Shown here: in pieces, positions 57,458 to 64,000 of the stretch
Position numbering within the stretch: the stretch's first letter is position 1
How the letters are laid out: each line of letters starts with the position of its first letter
Source: Demequina lutea
Lineage (GTDB): Bacteria; Actinomycetota; Actinomycetes; Actinomycetales; Demequinaceae
Assembly: GCF_013409005.1 (NCBI RefSeq)
Contig: NZ_JACBZO010000001.1
Location: 806,001-870,000 of the forward strand
Length of the DNA: 64,000 nucleotides
Reading direction: 5' to 3'
The notes under the pieces: generated by a model
Told to the model about the DNA's origin: nothing
What the model saw: the letters and a program-made list of their open reading frames with translations, nothing else
Databases searched by the model: none
Made by a program: the position numbers and the translations under genes

Positions 57458-58063
57458 GTGACTTTCGCTCAGACACCCGTCCTTGAGAACGCCTGGGTGC
57501 GTCTCGAACCGCTATCCAGGTCCCACTCCGACCACCTTGCCGTAGCTGTGAGCATCGGCGACCTGTGGAAGACCTGGTACGCGTCCATCCCCACGCCCGA
57601 AGGCATGGCCGCCGAGATCGACAGGCGGCTTGGGCTCCAGGCCGAGGGCCGGATGGCGCCGTGGGCCGTCGTTTCGCGGGCCAGCGGCCGTGCGGTCGGC
57701 ATGACGACCTACATGAACATCGACGCCCCGAACAGGCGCGTCGAGATCGGTTCGACCTGGCTCGGTCGAGACGCACAACGAACAGGGTTGAACCCGGCCG
57801 CCAAGCTGCTGTTGCTGACGCGCGCCTTTGATGACCTCGGCTGCATCGCCGTCGAGTTCCGCACGCACTGGCACAACGCACAGTCGCGGGCCGCGATCGC
57901 CAGACTGGGTGCGAAGCAAGACGGCGTGCTCCGCAACCATCAGGTGTGGAGAGACGGAACGCTGCGCGACACCGTCGTCTTCTCGATCATCGACGGCGAG
58001 TGGCCCGCCGTGAGGCAGGGCCTATCGGCCAGGCTTGCGGCCACGGCGGCGCCGGGAGCCTAG
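57458..58063 (+). CDS. GNAT family acetyltransferase, RimJ/RimL-like
   Basis: 201 residues from a GTG. Begins LENAWVRLEPLSRSHSDHLAVAV and shows VEIGSTWLGRDAQRTGLNPAAKLLLLTRAFDDLGCIAVEFRTHWHNAQSRAAIARLGA, the pattern of RimJ/RimL-type acetyltransferases. Substrate unknown. It follows the PHP gene closely and is convergent with the DEAD-box helicase gene. Confidence 0.9.
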   Translation: MTFAQTPVLENAWVRLEPLSRSHSDHLAVAVSIGDLWKTWYASIPTPEGMAAEIDRRLGLQAEGRMAPWAVVSRASGRAVGMTTYMNIDAPNRRVEIGSTWLGRDAQRTGLNPAAKLLLLTRAFDDLGCIAVEFRTHWHNAQSRAAIARLGAKQDGVLRNHQVWRDGTLRDTVVFSIIDGEWPAVRQGLSARLAATAAPGA

Positions 58064-58094
58064 GCTCCCAGCCGCCAGACCCCGGGCCGTCGGG

Positions 58095-59750
58095 CTAGTC
58101 GCCTGCGGGAGCCTGAGCGCCCGGTTGACCGCCGCCTGCGGCTCCGCCGGCAGCGTTTCCACCGCCCGTGCGGCGGCGATTGCGGTTGCGCTTGGGCCGA
58201 GGAGTTCCATTGGCCGACGCTGTTGCGCCGCCCTCGCGCGGAGCGCGCGCCTGGTCCTGAGCCCCAGCGGGAGCAGCGCCATCGTGGCCGCCTGCGCTGC
58301 GTCCGCGTCCGTCTCCGCGACCCGCGCCGTCTCCGCGCGGTGCACCACCGCGACCACCATCGCGGCTGCCACGACCGTCTCCGCGACCACCGCGGTCACC
58401 GTCACGACCGCCGCGTCCGCCGCTATCCCTGCCGCCGCGACCGGAGTCGCTGCCCGCGTGGCGCTTGCCTGTCTCGCCAAGGTCCTCAAGCTTCTCGGCG
58501 CCGAGGCCCTCGCGTACCCGTGCGGCGCGTGGGAGCGTGCCCTTGGTTCCCTCGGGAATGTCCATGTCTGCGTAGAGCTGAGGGGAGTTGGAGTACGTCT
58601 CCGCGGGCTCGGGGTAGTTGAGCTCCAGCTGCTTGTTGATCATGCTCCAGCGCGGCATGTCGTCCCAGTCGACGAACGTCACTGCGACGCCCGTCTTGCC
58701 TGCGCGACCCGTGCGGCCGATGCGGTGCACATAGGTCTTGTCATCCTCGGTGCACTGGTAATTGATGACGTGAGTCACGTCTTCCACGTCGATGCCCCGC
58801 GCGGCCACGTCGGTGGCCACGAGGATGTCGATCTTGCCGGAGCGGAAGGCGCGCAGCGCCTGCTCTCGAGCACCCTGACCCAGGTCACCGTGGATTGCGC
58901 CGGACGCGAAGCCGCGCTCGCGAAGGTCATCGGAAACCTTGGCGCACGTGCGCTTTGTGCGCGCAAAGACGATCGTGAGGCCGCGGCCGTTCGCCTGGAG
59001 GATGCGCGCGAGCACCTCCATCTTGTCCATCGCGTGGGCGCGGTAGACGAACTGCTTGGTCGCCTTCACGGTCGCGCCAAAGTCGTCGGGCTCGGAGGCG
59101 CGAATGTGCGTGGGCTGCGTCATGTAGCGGCGAGCCATCGCGACGATCGGGCCGGGCATCGTGGCAGAGAAGAGCATCGTGTGGCGGCCCTCGGGGGTCG
59201 CTGCGACGATCTTTTCGACGTCGGGAAGGAAGCCGAGGTCGAGCATCTCGTCGGCCTCGTCGAGCACCAGGGTGCGGACGAAGCGGAGGTCGAGATGACC
59301 CTGGTTCATGAGGTCGATGAGGCGGCCGGGCGTGCCGACCACGACGTCGGCCCCCTTCTTGAGGGAGTCGATCTGGGGCTCGTACGCGCGGCCACCGTAG
59401 ATCTGGGCGATCCGCACTGAGCGCTTCTTCGCGGCCATCTCAAGGTCGCCAGCGACCTGAACGGCGAGCTCGCGCGTGGGCGCCATGATGAGGGCCTGCG
59501 GCTTGCCCGCTGCCTCGCCAAGCTCGTCATAGCCGTGCTCGCCGGGGCCGATCGCGCGGTGCAAGAGCGGCACCCCGAATCCGAGCGTCTTGCCCGTTCC
59601 CGTCTTGGCCTGGCCGATGATGTCGTGGCCTGCGAGGGCGACGGGAAGGGTCATGGACTGGATCGGGAAGGGGGAAATGATCCCGTGGTCAGCCAGGGCC
59701 TCCACGATGAGTGGGTTCACGCCGAAATCGGCAAAGGTCTGTTCAGTCAT
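58095..59750 (-). CDS. DEAD-box RNA helicase with RGG-rich tail
   Basis: 551 residues from the ATG at 59750. Helicase motifs in order: Q motif with FPIQSMTLP, AKTGTGKT (I), PTRELAVQ (Ia), TPGRL (Ib), DEAD (II), SAT (III), VFARTKRT (IV), ATDVAARGIDVEDV (V) and YVHRIGRTGRAGKTG (VI). The last 110 residues are rich in Arg, Gly and Asp (RGG/GRGD repeats) and are probably disordered and RNA-binding. Likely role in RNA unwinding, ribosome assembly or cold adaptation (DeaD/RhlE group). Confidence 0.96.
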   Translation of the reverse strand: MTEQTFADFGVNPLIVEALADHGIISPFPIQSMTLPVALAGHDIIGQAKTGTGKTLGFGVPLLHRAIGPGEHGYDELGEAAGKPQALIMAPTRELAVQVAGDLEMAAKKRSVRIAQIYGGRAYEPQIDSLKKGADVVVGTPGRLIDLMNQGHLDLRFVRTLVLDEADEMLDLGFLPDVEKIVAATPEGRHTMLFSATMPGPIVAMARRYMTQPTHIRASEPDDFGATVKATKQFVYRAHAMDKMEVLARILQANGRGLTIVFARTKRTCAKVSDDLRERGFASGAIHGDLGQGAREQALRAFRSGKIDILVATDVAARGIDVEDVTHVINYQCTEDDKTYVHRIGRTGRAGKTGVAVTFVDWDDMPRWSMINKQLELNYPEPAETYSNSPQLYADMDIPEGTKGTLPRAARVREGLGAEKLEDLGETGKRHAGSDSGRGGRDSGGRGGRDGDRGGRGDGRGSRDGGRGGAPRGDGAGRGDGRGRSAGGHDGAAPAGAQDQARAPREGGATASANGTPRPKRNRNRRRTGGGNAAGGAAGGGQPGAQAPAGD

Positions 59751-59950
59751 GCGCTTGTGGGTCCTCAAAATGTGGTGCGACGATGCGTCGATGGCGGGTA
59801 GCCGATCGCGCAATATCGTTGGTCTGCGGCGTCACGCCGCGCATCACATGCGACCGGGCAACCTCTAGGGTCAGGTCCAAGTGTAGCGGTAGGGCCGTTC
59901 GGAACCCCATTGCGCGTGCGCCGGACATGTCCGGGCCCTACGCTGTCGCC
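59751..59950. promoter_or_regulatory. Divergent region of helicase and gluconokinase with hairpin and palindrome
   Basis: Holds the 5' leader of the helicase on the minus strand, including the hairpin GCGGCG-TCA-CGCCGC near 59827-59841. Next to the gluconokinase start is the perfect 14-base palindrome CCGGACATGTCCGG (59921-59934). This lies within an outer pair GTAGGGCC (about 59889-59896)/GGCCCTAC (59935-59942). The palindrome is 16 bases before the ATG and is a reasonable repressor site. Confidence 0.5.
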
Positions 59951-60454
59951 ATGCGCGTGGTCGTGATGGGTGTGACAGGTTGCGGAAAGTCGAGCGCCGG
60001 AACCGCCGTCGCCGCGTCCCTCGGGATTCCGTTTGCTGAGGCCGACGACTTCCACTCCGAATCCAACGTGGCGAAGATGGCCGCAGGGATTCCCCTGACC
60101 GATGCGGACAGGTGGCCGTGGCTCGACGCCGTCGGTTCGTGGCTCGCGAGCCACCAGGATGCGGTGGTGGCTTGTTCCGCGCTCAAGCGGTCGTATCGGG
60201 ACCGCCTCAGGGTCGATGCCGGGGCCGTCTTGTTCGTTCACCTCGCCGCAAAGAAGTCGACCCTCGCCGTGCGGGTCGAGAAGCGCTCCGAAACGGAGGG
60301 TCACTTTGCGGGGACTGATCTGCTGGACTCCCAATATGCGACGCTGGAGCCGCTCGGCCTTGACGAGGTGGGTGGAACGATCGACGTCTCACACTTCACG
60401 GCTCGCGAGGTATCGAGAGAGGTCGCAGACCTCATCGCGCTGCAGGACTATTAG
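59951..60454 (+). CDS. Gluconokinase (GntK type)
   Basis: Phosphorylates gluconate to 6-phosphogluconate for the pentose phosphate route. 167 residues. P-loop VMGVTGCGKSSAGTAVA, then ADDFHSESNVAKMAAGIPLTDADRWPWL, CSALKRSYRDRLR and RxExRxxHFxxxxLLxSQxATLEPL-type residues (EKRSETEGHFAGTDLLDSQ). These are close to fixed in GntK. No gluconate permease or regulator is next to it. Confidence 0.93.
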   Translation: MRVVVMGVTGCGKSSAGTAVAASLGIPFAEADDFHSESNVAKMAAGIPLTDADRWPWLDAVGSWLASHQDAVVACSALKRSYRDRLRVDAGAVLFVHLAAKKSTLAVRVEKRSETEGHFAGTDLLDSQYATLEPLGLDEVGGTIDVSHFTAREVSREVADLIALQDY

Positions 60455-60480
60455 CCGCAGGACAAGTAGTCGAAGATCGA

Positions 60481-60699
60481 CTAGTCGCCGAAGCCGACCC
60501 GGCGCTTGACCTCTTCGCCGATCTGCACGTAGGCGAGTGCCGAAGAGGGTACGACCACGCGTCGGCCCTGCACGTCCATCAGATCCAAAACGCCGCCTGA
60601 TAGGGCCTTCGTGACGAGCGCGGAGATGTCGTCGGAGGACTTGTCGGTCTCCACAACGATCTCCCTTGTGACGTTCTGAACGCCGATGCGGATCTCCAT
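60481..60699 (-). CDS. DUF3107 small protein
   Basis: 72 residues, matching DUF3107: MEIRIGVQNVTREIVVETDKS, with a C-terminal VPSSALAYVQIGEE motif. Soluble, function unknown, conserved in Actinomycetota near DUF3152 and the adnAB region. It is divergent from the DUF3152 gene with only about 50 bases between the likely starts. Confidence 0.92.
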   Translation of the reverse strand: MEIRIGVQNVTREIVVETDKSSDDISALVTKALSGGVLDLMDVQGRRVVVPSSALAYVQIGEEVKRRVGFGD

Positions 60700-60748
60700 G
60701 GTGCCTTCCGTGGACAGTAATGGTGCGGGTACGAACTATCGTAGGGGG

Positions 60749-61705
60749 GTGTTTTGGCGCGGTCGTCGTGTGTTCGCGGGTAGGGGAATTGCCCTACCCG
60801 GTCTTGGGGTGACCGTTTTGGTGGTCGCTGGAGCTTTCGCACTCGGCGTTGCCGCCGGGTGGGCGACGGGCTTTGTGCCCGCGTTGATAAGGGCCGATCC
60901 TTCGCCGAGCCCCACCGCCAGTCCGGTCCCGTCAATCACCGCCACCGTGGCTCCGGTCTTGCCCTATCTGGAGCCCATTACGCGCCAATTGACTGGGGAA
61001 GATCGCGACGCCGGCGTGACGACCACCTCGGTCACCAGCAAGGCGGCGGGCACGATCTCGGTGGTTCCCGGGATCGGAAGCCCCGCAGCGGGCGCGGGAG
61101 ACGTGCGTTGGGTATCGATCGCTGTCGAAGACGGGGTCACGATCAACGCCGCCGCATTCAAGGCCTACGTGATAGCCACGCTCAACGCCAACAGGGGCTG
61201 GGGCACCGGTCATTCGGTGCAATTCGTGGCGACCGACGGCGTCGCCGACTACCGGATTGTGCTGGCGAGCCCCTACACCGCAAAGGTTCTGTGCCCTGAT
61301 CCGCACCTGACGAAACCGGCAGGCTCCTTCGTCGAGGCGTCCCCGACGCCCATGCCCACGCCCACGCCGACCTCGAGTCCATCGCCTGCCGTCGTGGACT
61401 CGCCCTGGTCTTGCGCACAGGACGGCGTAATCGTCATCTCCAGCTACAACTGGACGGCAGGATTCCCCACGTACGGCACTGACTATGCGGGGGCGCGCGC
61501 TTACATCCTGAACCACCACATGGGCCATCTGTTGGGCCACGACGACGTCGAGTGCTCGGGTGGTCGCGCCGACGTCATGGTGGTCCAGGAGGTGACGCTG
61601 CCCGACGGCTGCAAGGTCAACCCTTGGCCAAACCCCGACGCCCCCGCGCACTACGTCGACCCGAATGCCAGCCCATCGCCTTCGCCCGCCGCATTGGCTC
61701 CCTAG
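60749..61705 (+). CDS. DUF3152 secreted/anchored protein, degenerate zinc-protease-like motif
   Basis: About 318 residues from the GTG at 60749. TATCGT (60737-60742), six bases upstream, suits a leaderless promoter. In-frame starts at 60686 and 60698 would overlap DUF3107. A membrane helix (about 19-40) is followed by Pro/Ser/Thr linkers and the DUF3152 domain. Its motif reads LNHHMGHLLGHDDVEC, where family members, as I recall, have HExGHxLGHxxxxC. The Glu of the presumed zinc-protease motif is thus His here. It ends with NPWPNPDAP and a short Pro/Ser tail. Confidence 0.82.
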   Translation: MFWRGRRVFAGRGIALPGLGVTVLVVAGAFALGVAAGWATGFVPALIRADPSPSPTASPVPSITATVAPVLPYLEPITRQLTGEDRDAGVTTTSVTSKAAGTISVVPGIGSPAAGAGDVRWVSIAVEDGVTINAAAFKAYVIATLNANRGWGTGHSVQFVATDGVADYRIVLASPYTAKVLCPDPHLTKPAGSFVEASPTPMPTPTPTSSPSPAVVDSPWSCAQDGVIVISSYNWTAGFPTYGTDYAGARAYILNHHMGHLLGHDDVECSGGRADVMVVQEVTLPDGCKVNPWPNPDAPAHYVDPNASPSPSPAALAP

Positions 61706-61750
61706 ACCTCGATCGCGTCGGCTGTCGCCCGGGCGTGGTGGGATAGGGAC

Positions 61751-64000
61751 ATGAGTTCCTTGCGCCTCGTGACTCCGGCCACGCGTGCCTGCGAAAATCC
61801 CCCGGATGCGTCGCAGTCGCGGGCGCTCGAGGCGATCACGCGAGGTGTGGAGCCTGGCAGGGGCTTGCGGGGGCACCTCGTCGTGACGGGTGGCGCCGGA
61901 ACCGGAAAGACGACTCTCGCGGTCTTGGCTGCCGCTGACGCTGTGGGGCGGGGCGTGGCCCCGGAGAGAGTCCTCGTGCTCGCGCCGACCCGCTTCGCGG
62001 CGGCCGCGCTCAGGGACAGGGTGTCGGTCGCGATCGGCGTTCCCACCTCGGTGCCCATGGCGCGTACCCCCGCAGCGACGGCCTTCGCGATATTGAATGC
62101 CCAAGCGACGCTTCTTGGCGAACCGCGGCCCAGCCTGGTGTCTGGCGCGGAGCAGGATGTCGTCTTGCGCGAACTGCTCGAGGGGCGCATCGGCGGCAGG
62201 GCGGCGCGCCTCGAGTGGGGCGCGGACCTCCCCGACGAGGCGACGGTGTTGCCAGCCTTTAGGGAAGAGCTCCGAAATCTCCTGATGAGGGCAGCCGAGG
62301 CAGACCTGGACCCGCAAGCCCTGCATGCTCTGGGGGTCGCGTCCGGTCGCGAGGAGTGGGTCGCTGCGGCACAGGTCTATGCCGAGTACGAAGGCGTCAT
62401 GGCGCTGCGCTCGACGCCCGCAGACCAGGGTGCGAGGTATGACCCCGCGACCATCGTCGCCAGGGCTGCGGACGCCTTGGCGTCCTGGGAGCACGAGGTG
62501 GGCGGCGAGCCTCCGTCATGGGATCTTGTCATCGTCGACGACTACCAGGACGCGACGGTGGCGACTACGGCGCTCCTGAGGCAAATGGCGGCGCGTGGCT
62601 CCCGGTTGGTGCTCATCGGCAACGCTGACGAGTCCGTGCAGGGTTACCGGGGCGCCGTTCCTGGTGCTTTGCACGCGGCCACCGACGCAAGGGGCCTCGG
62701 TGCCGTGCGAATTGAACTTGAGAGTGATCACAGGCAATCGGGCGTCCTGGCGGCGGTGACGGGGAACATCGCCGGTCGCGTCGGTGTGAAGGGCATCGGC
62801 AGCGCGAGGGCGACGGCGCGCGTTGCCGTCGCGAGCGCACGTTCGCGCGAAGACGATGCTGGGCCGTCCCCGGTGACGGTGATCACGGCCCCGCACGGCT
62901 ATGGCCAATCCCGCGCGATTGCGGCGGAATTGCGCAGGGCGCGGCATGGGCTCGAGGGCCCCGCGACTCCGTGGGGACGCATGGCGGTGATCGCGAGGTC
63001 GACCATGGTTCTGAGATCCTTGCGGTCGGACCTTTTGGCGGCGGACATCCCATGCGAGTCCCTGGGCGAGGGAGTCGCGCTCCACAAGGAGCCAGCGGTA
63101 TCGCCACTGTTGACGATCCTGCGCGTGGCACTCGGCACGCCGTGGACCGAGGACGACGCGGTCGAGGTTCTCACTTCGCGCCTGATCGGACTCGACCCCG
63201 TGAGCGTGCGGAGGCTGCGCAGAGAACTCGTGCGCGAGGAGCGGTCGAGCGGGGGTTTGCGGTCATCGAACGAGTTGTTGGTTGAGGCCCTCGCGCAACC
63301 GGGAGGATTTGCCTCACTCGCGGGCTCGGAGGCGGTCGCCGCAGGGCGCGCTTGCGCGGCCGTTGTGGCGGCAGGCTCCAAGGTGGCGAGCGGGAACGCG
63401 ACGGTGGGCGAGGTGGTGTGGGCCGCCTGGGAAGCCCTCGGCGTTGCCGATGCTTGGAGGGAATCTGCACTCTCCGGATCCGCGAGGGACGATGCCGACC
63501 TCGACGCGATCATCGGCCTGTTGAGGGCCGCTCAAACATTCACCGAGCGACTGCCAGAGGCGCGAGCCGAGGCGTTCCTCGACTACCTCGAGGGCCAGGA
63601 CTTTGCCGCCGATAGTTTGGGCGCCCGTGCCGCCACGGCAAACGCCGTGTCCTTCGCGACGGCAGCGTCGGCCCAAGGGCGCGAGTGGGACGTGGTCGTC
63701 ATCGCCGGACTCGAGGAGGGCGCCTGGCCGCGTCTCACCTTGCGCGACTCGGTGTTGGGGGCGCAACGGCTGGCGGACGCGGTTGCCGATGGACCCGTCG
63801 GCGCCGCGGAGAGGGCAACGGGGAGCGCTGACCTTCGTTCGGCGCGCACCGCCGTGCTGGATGACGAGACGCGCGCGCTCCTCGTTGCCGCCTCGCGGGC
63901 GCGTACGCAACTCACCGTGACCGCAGTGGATGACGGCGAGACGCGGCCATCGAGATTCATGGCGCTCATCGAGCAAGCGGCCGGCGTGACGAGGATCGCC
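61751..64000 (+). CDS. adnA: AdnA-like UvrD/RecB-type helicase-nuclease subunit (3' end outside window)
   Basis: Open from the ATG at 61751 to the right edge, 750 codons with no stop. Superfamily 1 helicase motifs: Q-like DASQSRALEAI, Walker A TGGAGTGKTTLAVL, APTRFAAAALRDR, Walker B LVIVDDYQDATV (Asp where UvrD has Glu), IGNADESVQGYRGA, and ESDHRQSG. Motif V/VI-like SFATAASAQGREWDVVVIAGLEEGAWP and LLVAASRARTQLTVTA follow. Its position after DUF3107 and DUF3152 matches mycobacterial adnA (Rv3202c), which works with AdnB in double-strand break end resection. The RecB-type nuclease domain would lie beyond the window. Confidence 0.85.
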   Translation, partial: MSSLRLVTPATRACENPPDASQSRALEAITRGVEPGRGLRGHLVVTGGAGTGKTTLAVLAAADAVGRGVAPERVLVLAPTRFAAAALRDRVSVAIGVPTSVPMARTPAATAFAILNAQATLLGEPRPSLVSGAEQDVVLRELLEGRIGGRAARLEWGADLPDEATVLPAFREELRNLLMRAAEADLDPQALHALGVASGREEWVAAAQVYAEYEGVMALRSTPADQGARYDPATIVARAADALASWEHEVGGEPPSWDLVIVDDYQDATVATTALLRQMAARGSRLVLIGNADESVQGYRGAVPGALHAATDARGLGAVRIELESDHRQSGVLAAVTGNIAGRVGVKGIGSARATARVAVASARSREDDAGPSPVTVITAPHGYGQSRAIAAELRRARHGLEGPATPWGRMAVIARSTMVLRSLRSDLLAADIPCESLGEGVALHKEPAVSPLLTILRVALGTPWTEDDAVEVLTSRLIGLDPVSVRRLRRELVREERSSGGLRSSNELLVEALAQPGGFASLAGSEAVAAGRACAAVVAAGSKVASGNATVGEVVWAAWEALGVADAWRESALSGSARDDADLDAIIGLLRAAQTFTERLPEARAEAFLDYLEGQDFAADSLGARAATANAVSFATAASAQGREWDVVVIAGLEEGAWPRLTLRDSVLGAQRLADAVADGPVGAAERATGSADLRSARTAVLDDETRALLVAASRARTQLTVTAVDDGETRPSRFMALIEQAAGVTRIA

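Noticed and set aside
58095-58480. Long + strand frame antisense to the helicase RGG tail
   Set aside because: It arises from the repetitive GC-rich codons of the Arg/Gly tail and has no credible start or domain.

Overview
This window looks like chromosomal DNA of a high-GC Gram-positive bacterium (Actinomycetota). Several gene neighbourhoods support that: sucC-sucD-perM(DUF6350)-purN-purH, an mgtE-like/DUF1003/mrp trio, DUF3107 next to DUF3152 and an AdnA-type helicase, DUF2510/DUF4190 membrane proteins, PspC with an NarL-type two-component pair, and frequent GTG starts. The gene mix suits Micrococcales (Demequina/Cellulomonas-like), but I cannot fix the genus from sequence alone. No rRNA, tRNA, CRISPR array, transposase or integrase was seen.

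Layout. 1-13 kb: truncated pta, then four membrane-bound diguanylate cyclases (DGCs). Two of these bracket an overlapping operon, DGC-SURF1-DUF3817-guaA-DGC. A PspC envelope-stress locus with a histidine kinase/response regulator pair lies before the fourth DGC. 13-18 kb: pcrA, ldh and a lone trpB-like gene lying between two 24-bp direct repeats that duplicate the 3' end of ldh. 18-27.8 kb: DUF2510 protein, a second two-component pair, an L,D-transpeptidase, sucCD, perM, purN, purH and DUF3017. 27.9-31.5 kb: an arsenic operon (28-codon leader ORF, ACR3 pump, ArsR-ArsC fusion, ArsC) converging on an aquaporin. 31.6-42 kb: icd, mdh, a VOC protein, a GH3 lipoprotein, purU, and a ZTP (pfl) riboswitch ahead of glyA-folD, followed by xth. 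42-49.8 kb: a galactokinase-like gene lacking the usual catalytic Asp, mrp, DUF1003, an MgtE-N/CBS protein, an APH-type kinase and a PLP decarboxylase. 49.9-54.7 kb: a frameshifted MocR regulator divergent from the decarboxylase, then a TetR/LLM-oxidoreductase/DUF1304/CurA-like redox cluster. 55-64 kb: Xaa-Pro aminopeptidase, PHP phosphoesterase, GNAT, DEAD-box helicase, gluconokinase, DUF3107, DUF3152 and the 5' part of adnA.

How the genes work together. Central carbon metabolism (pta, ldh, sucCD, icd, mdh) sits beside purine and one-carbon genes (guaA, purN, purH, purU, glyA, folD). The ZTP riboswitch would tie glyA-folD to 10-formyl-THF status. c-di-GMP synthesis is over-represented: four GGDEF proteins occur within 11.4 kb and no EAL or HD-GYP partner is visible. 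One GGDEF gene overlaps the end of guaA, so a GTP precursor enzyme and a GTP consumer may share a transcript.

Start codons were chosen by ribosome-binding site, family alignment from memory and operon overlap. All homology calls come from reading the sequence, without database searches.
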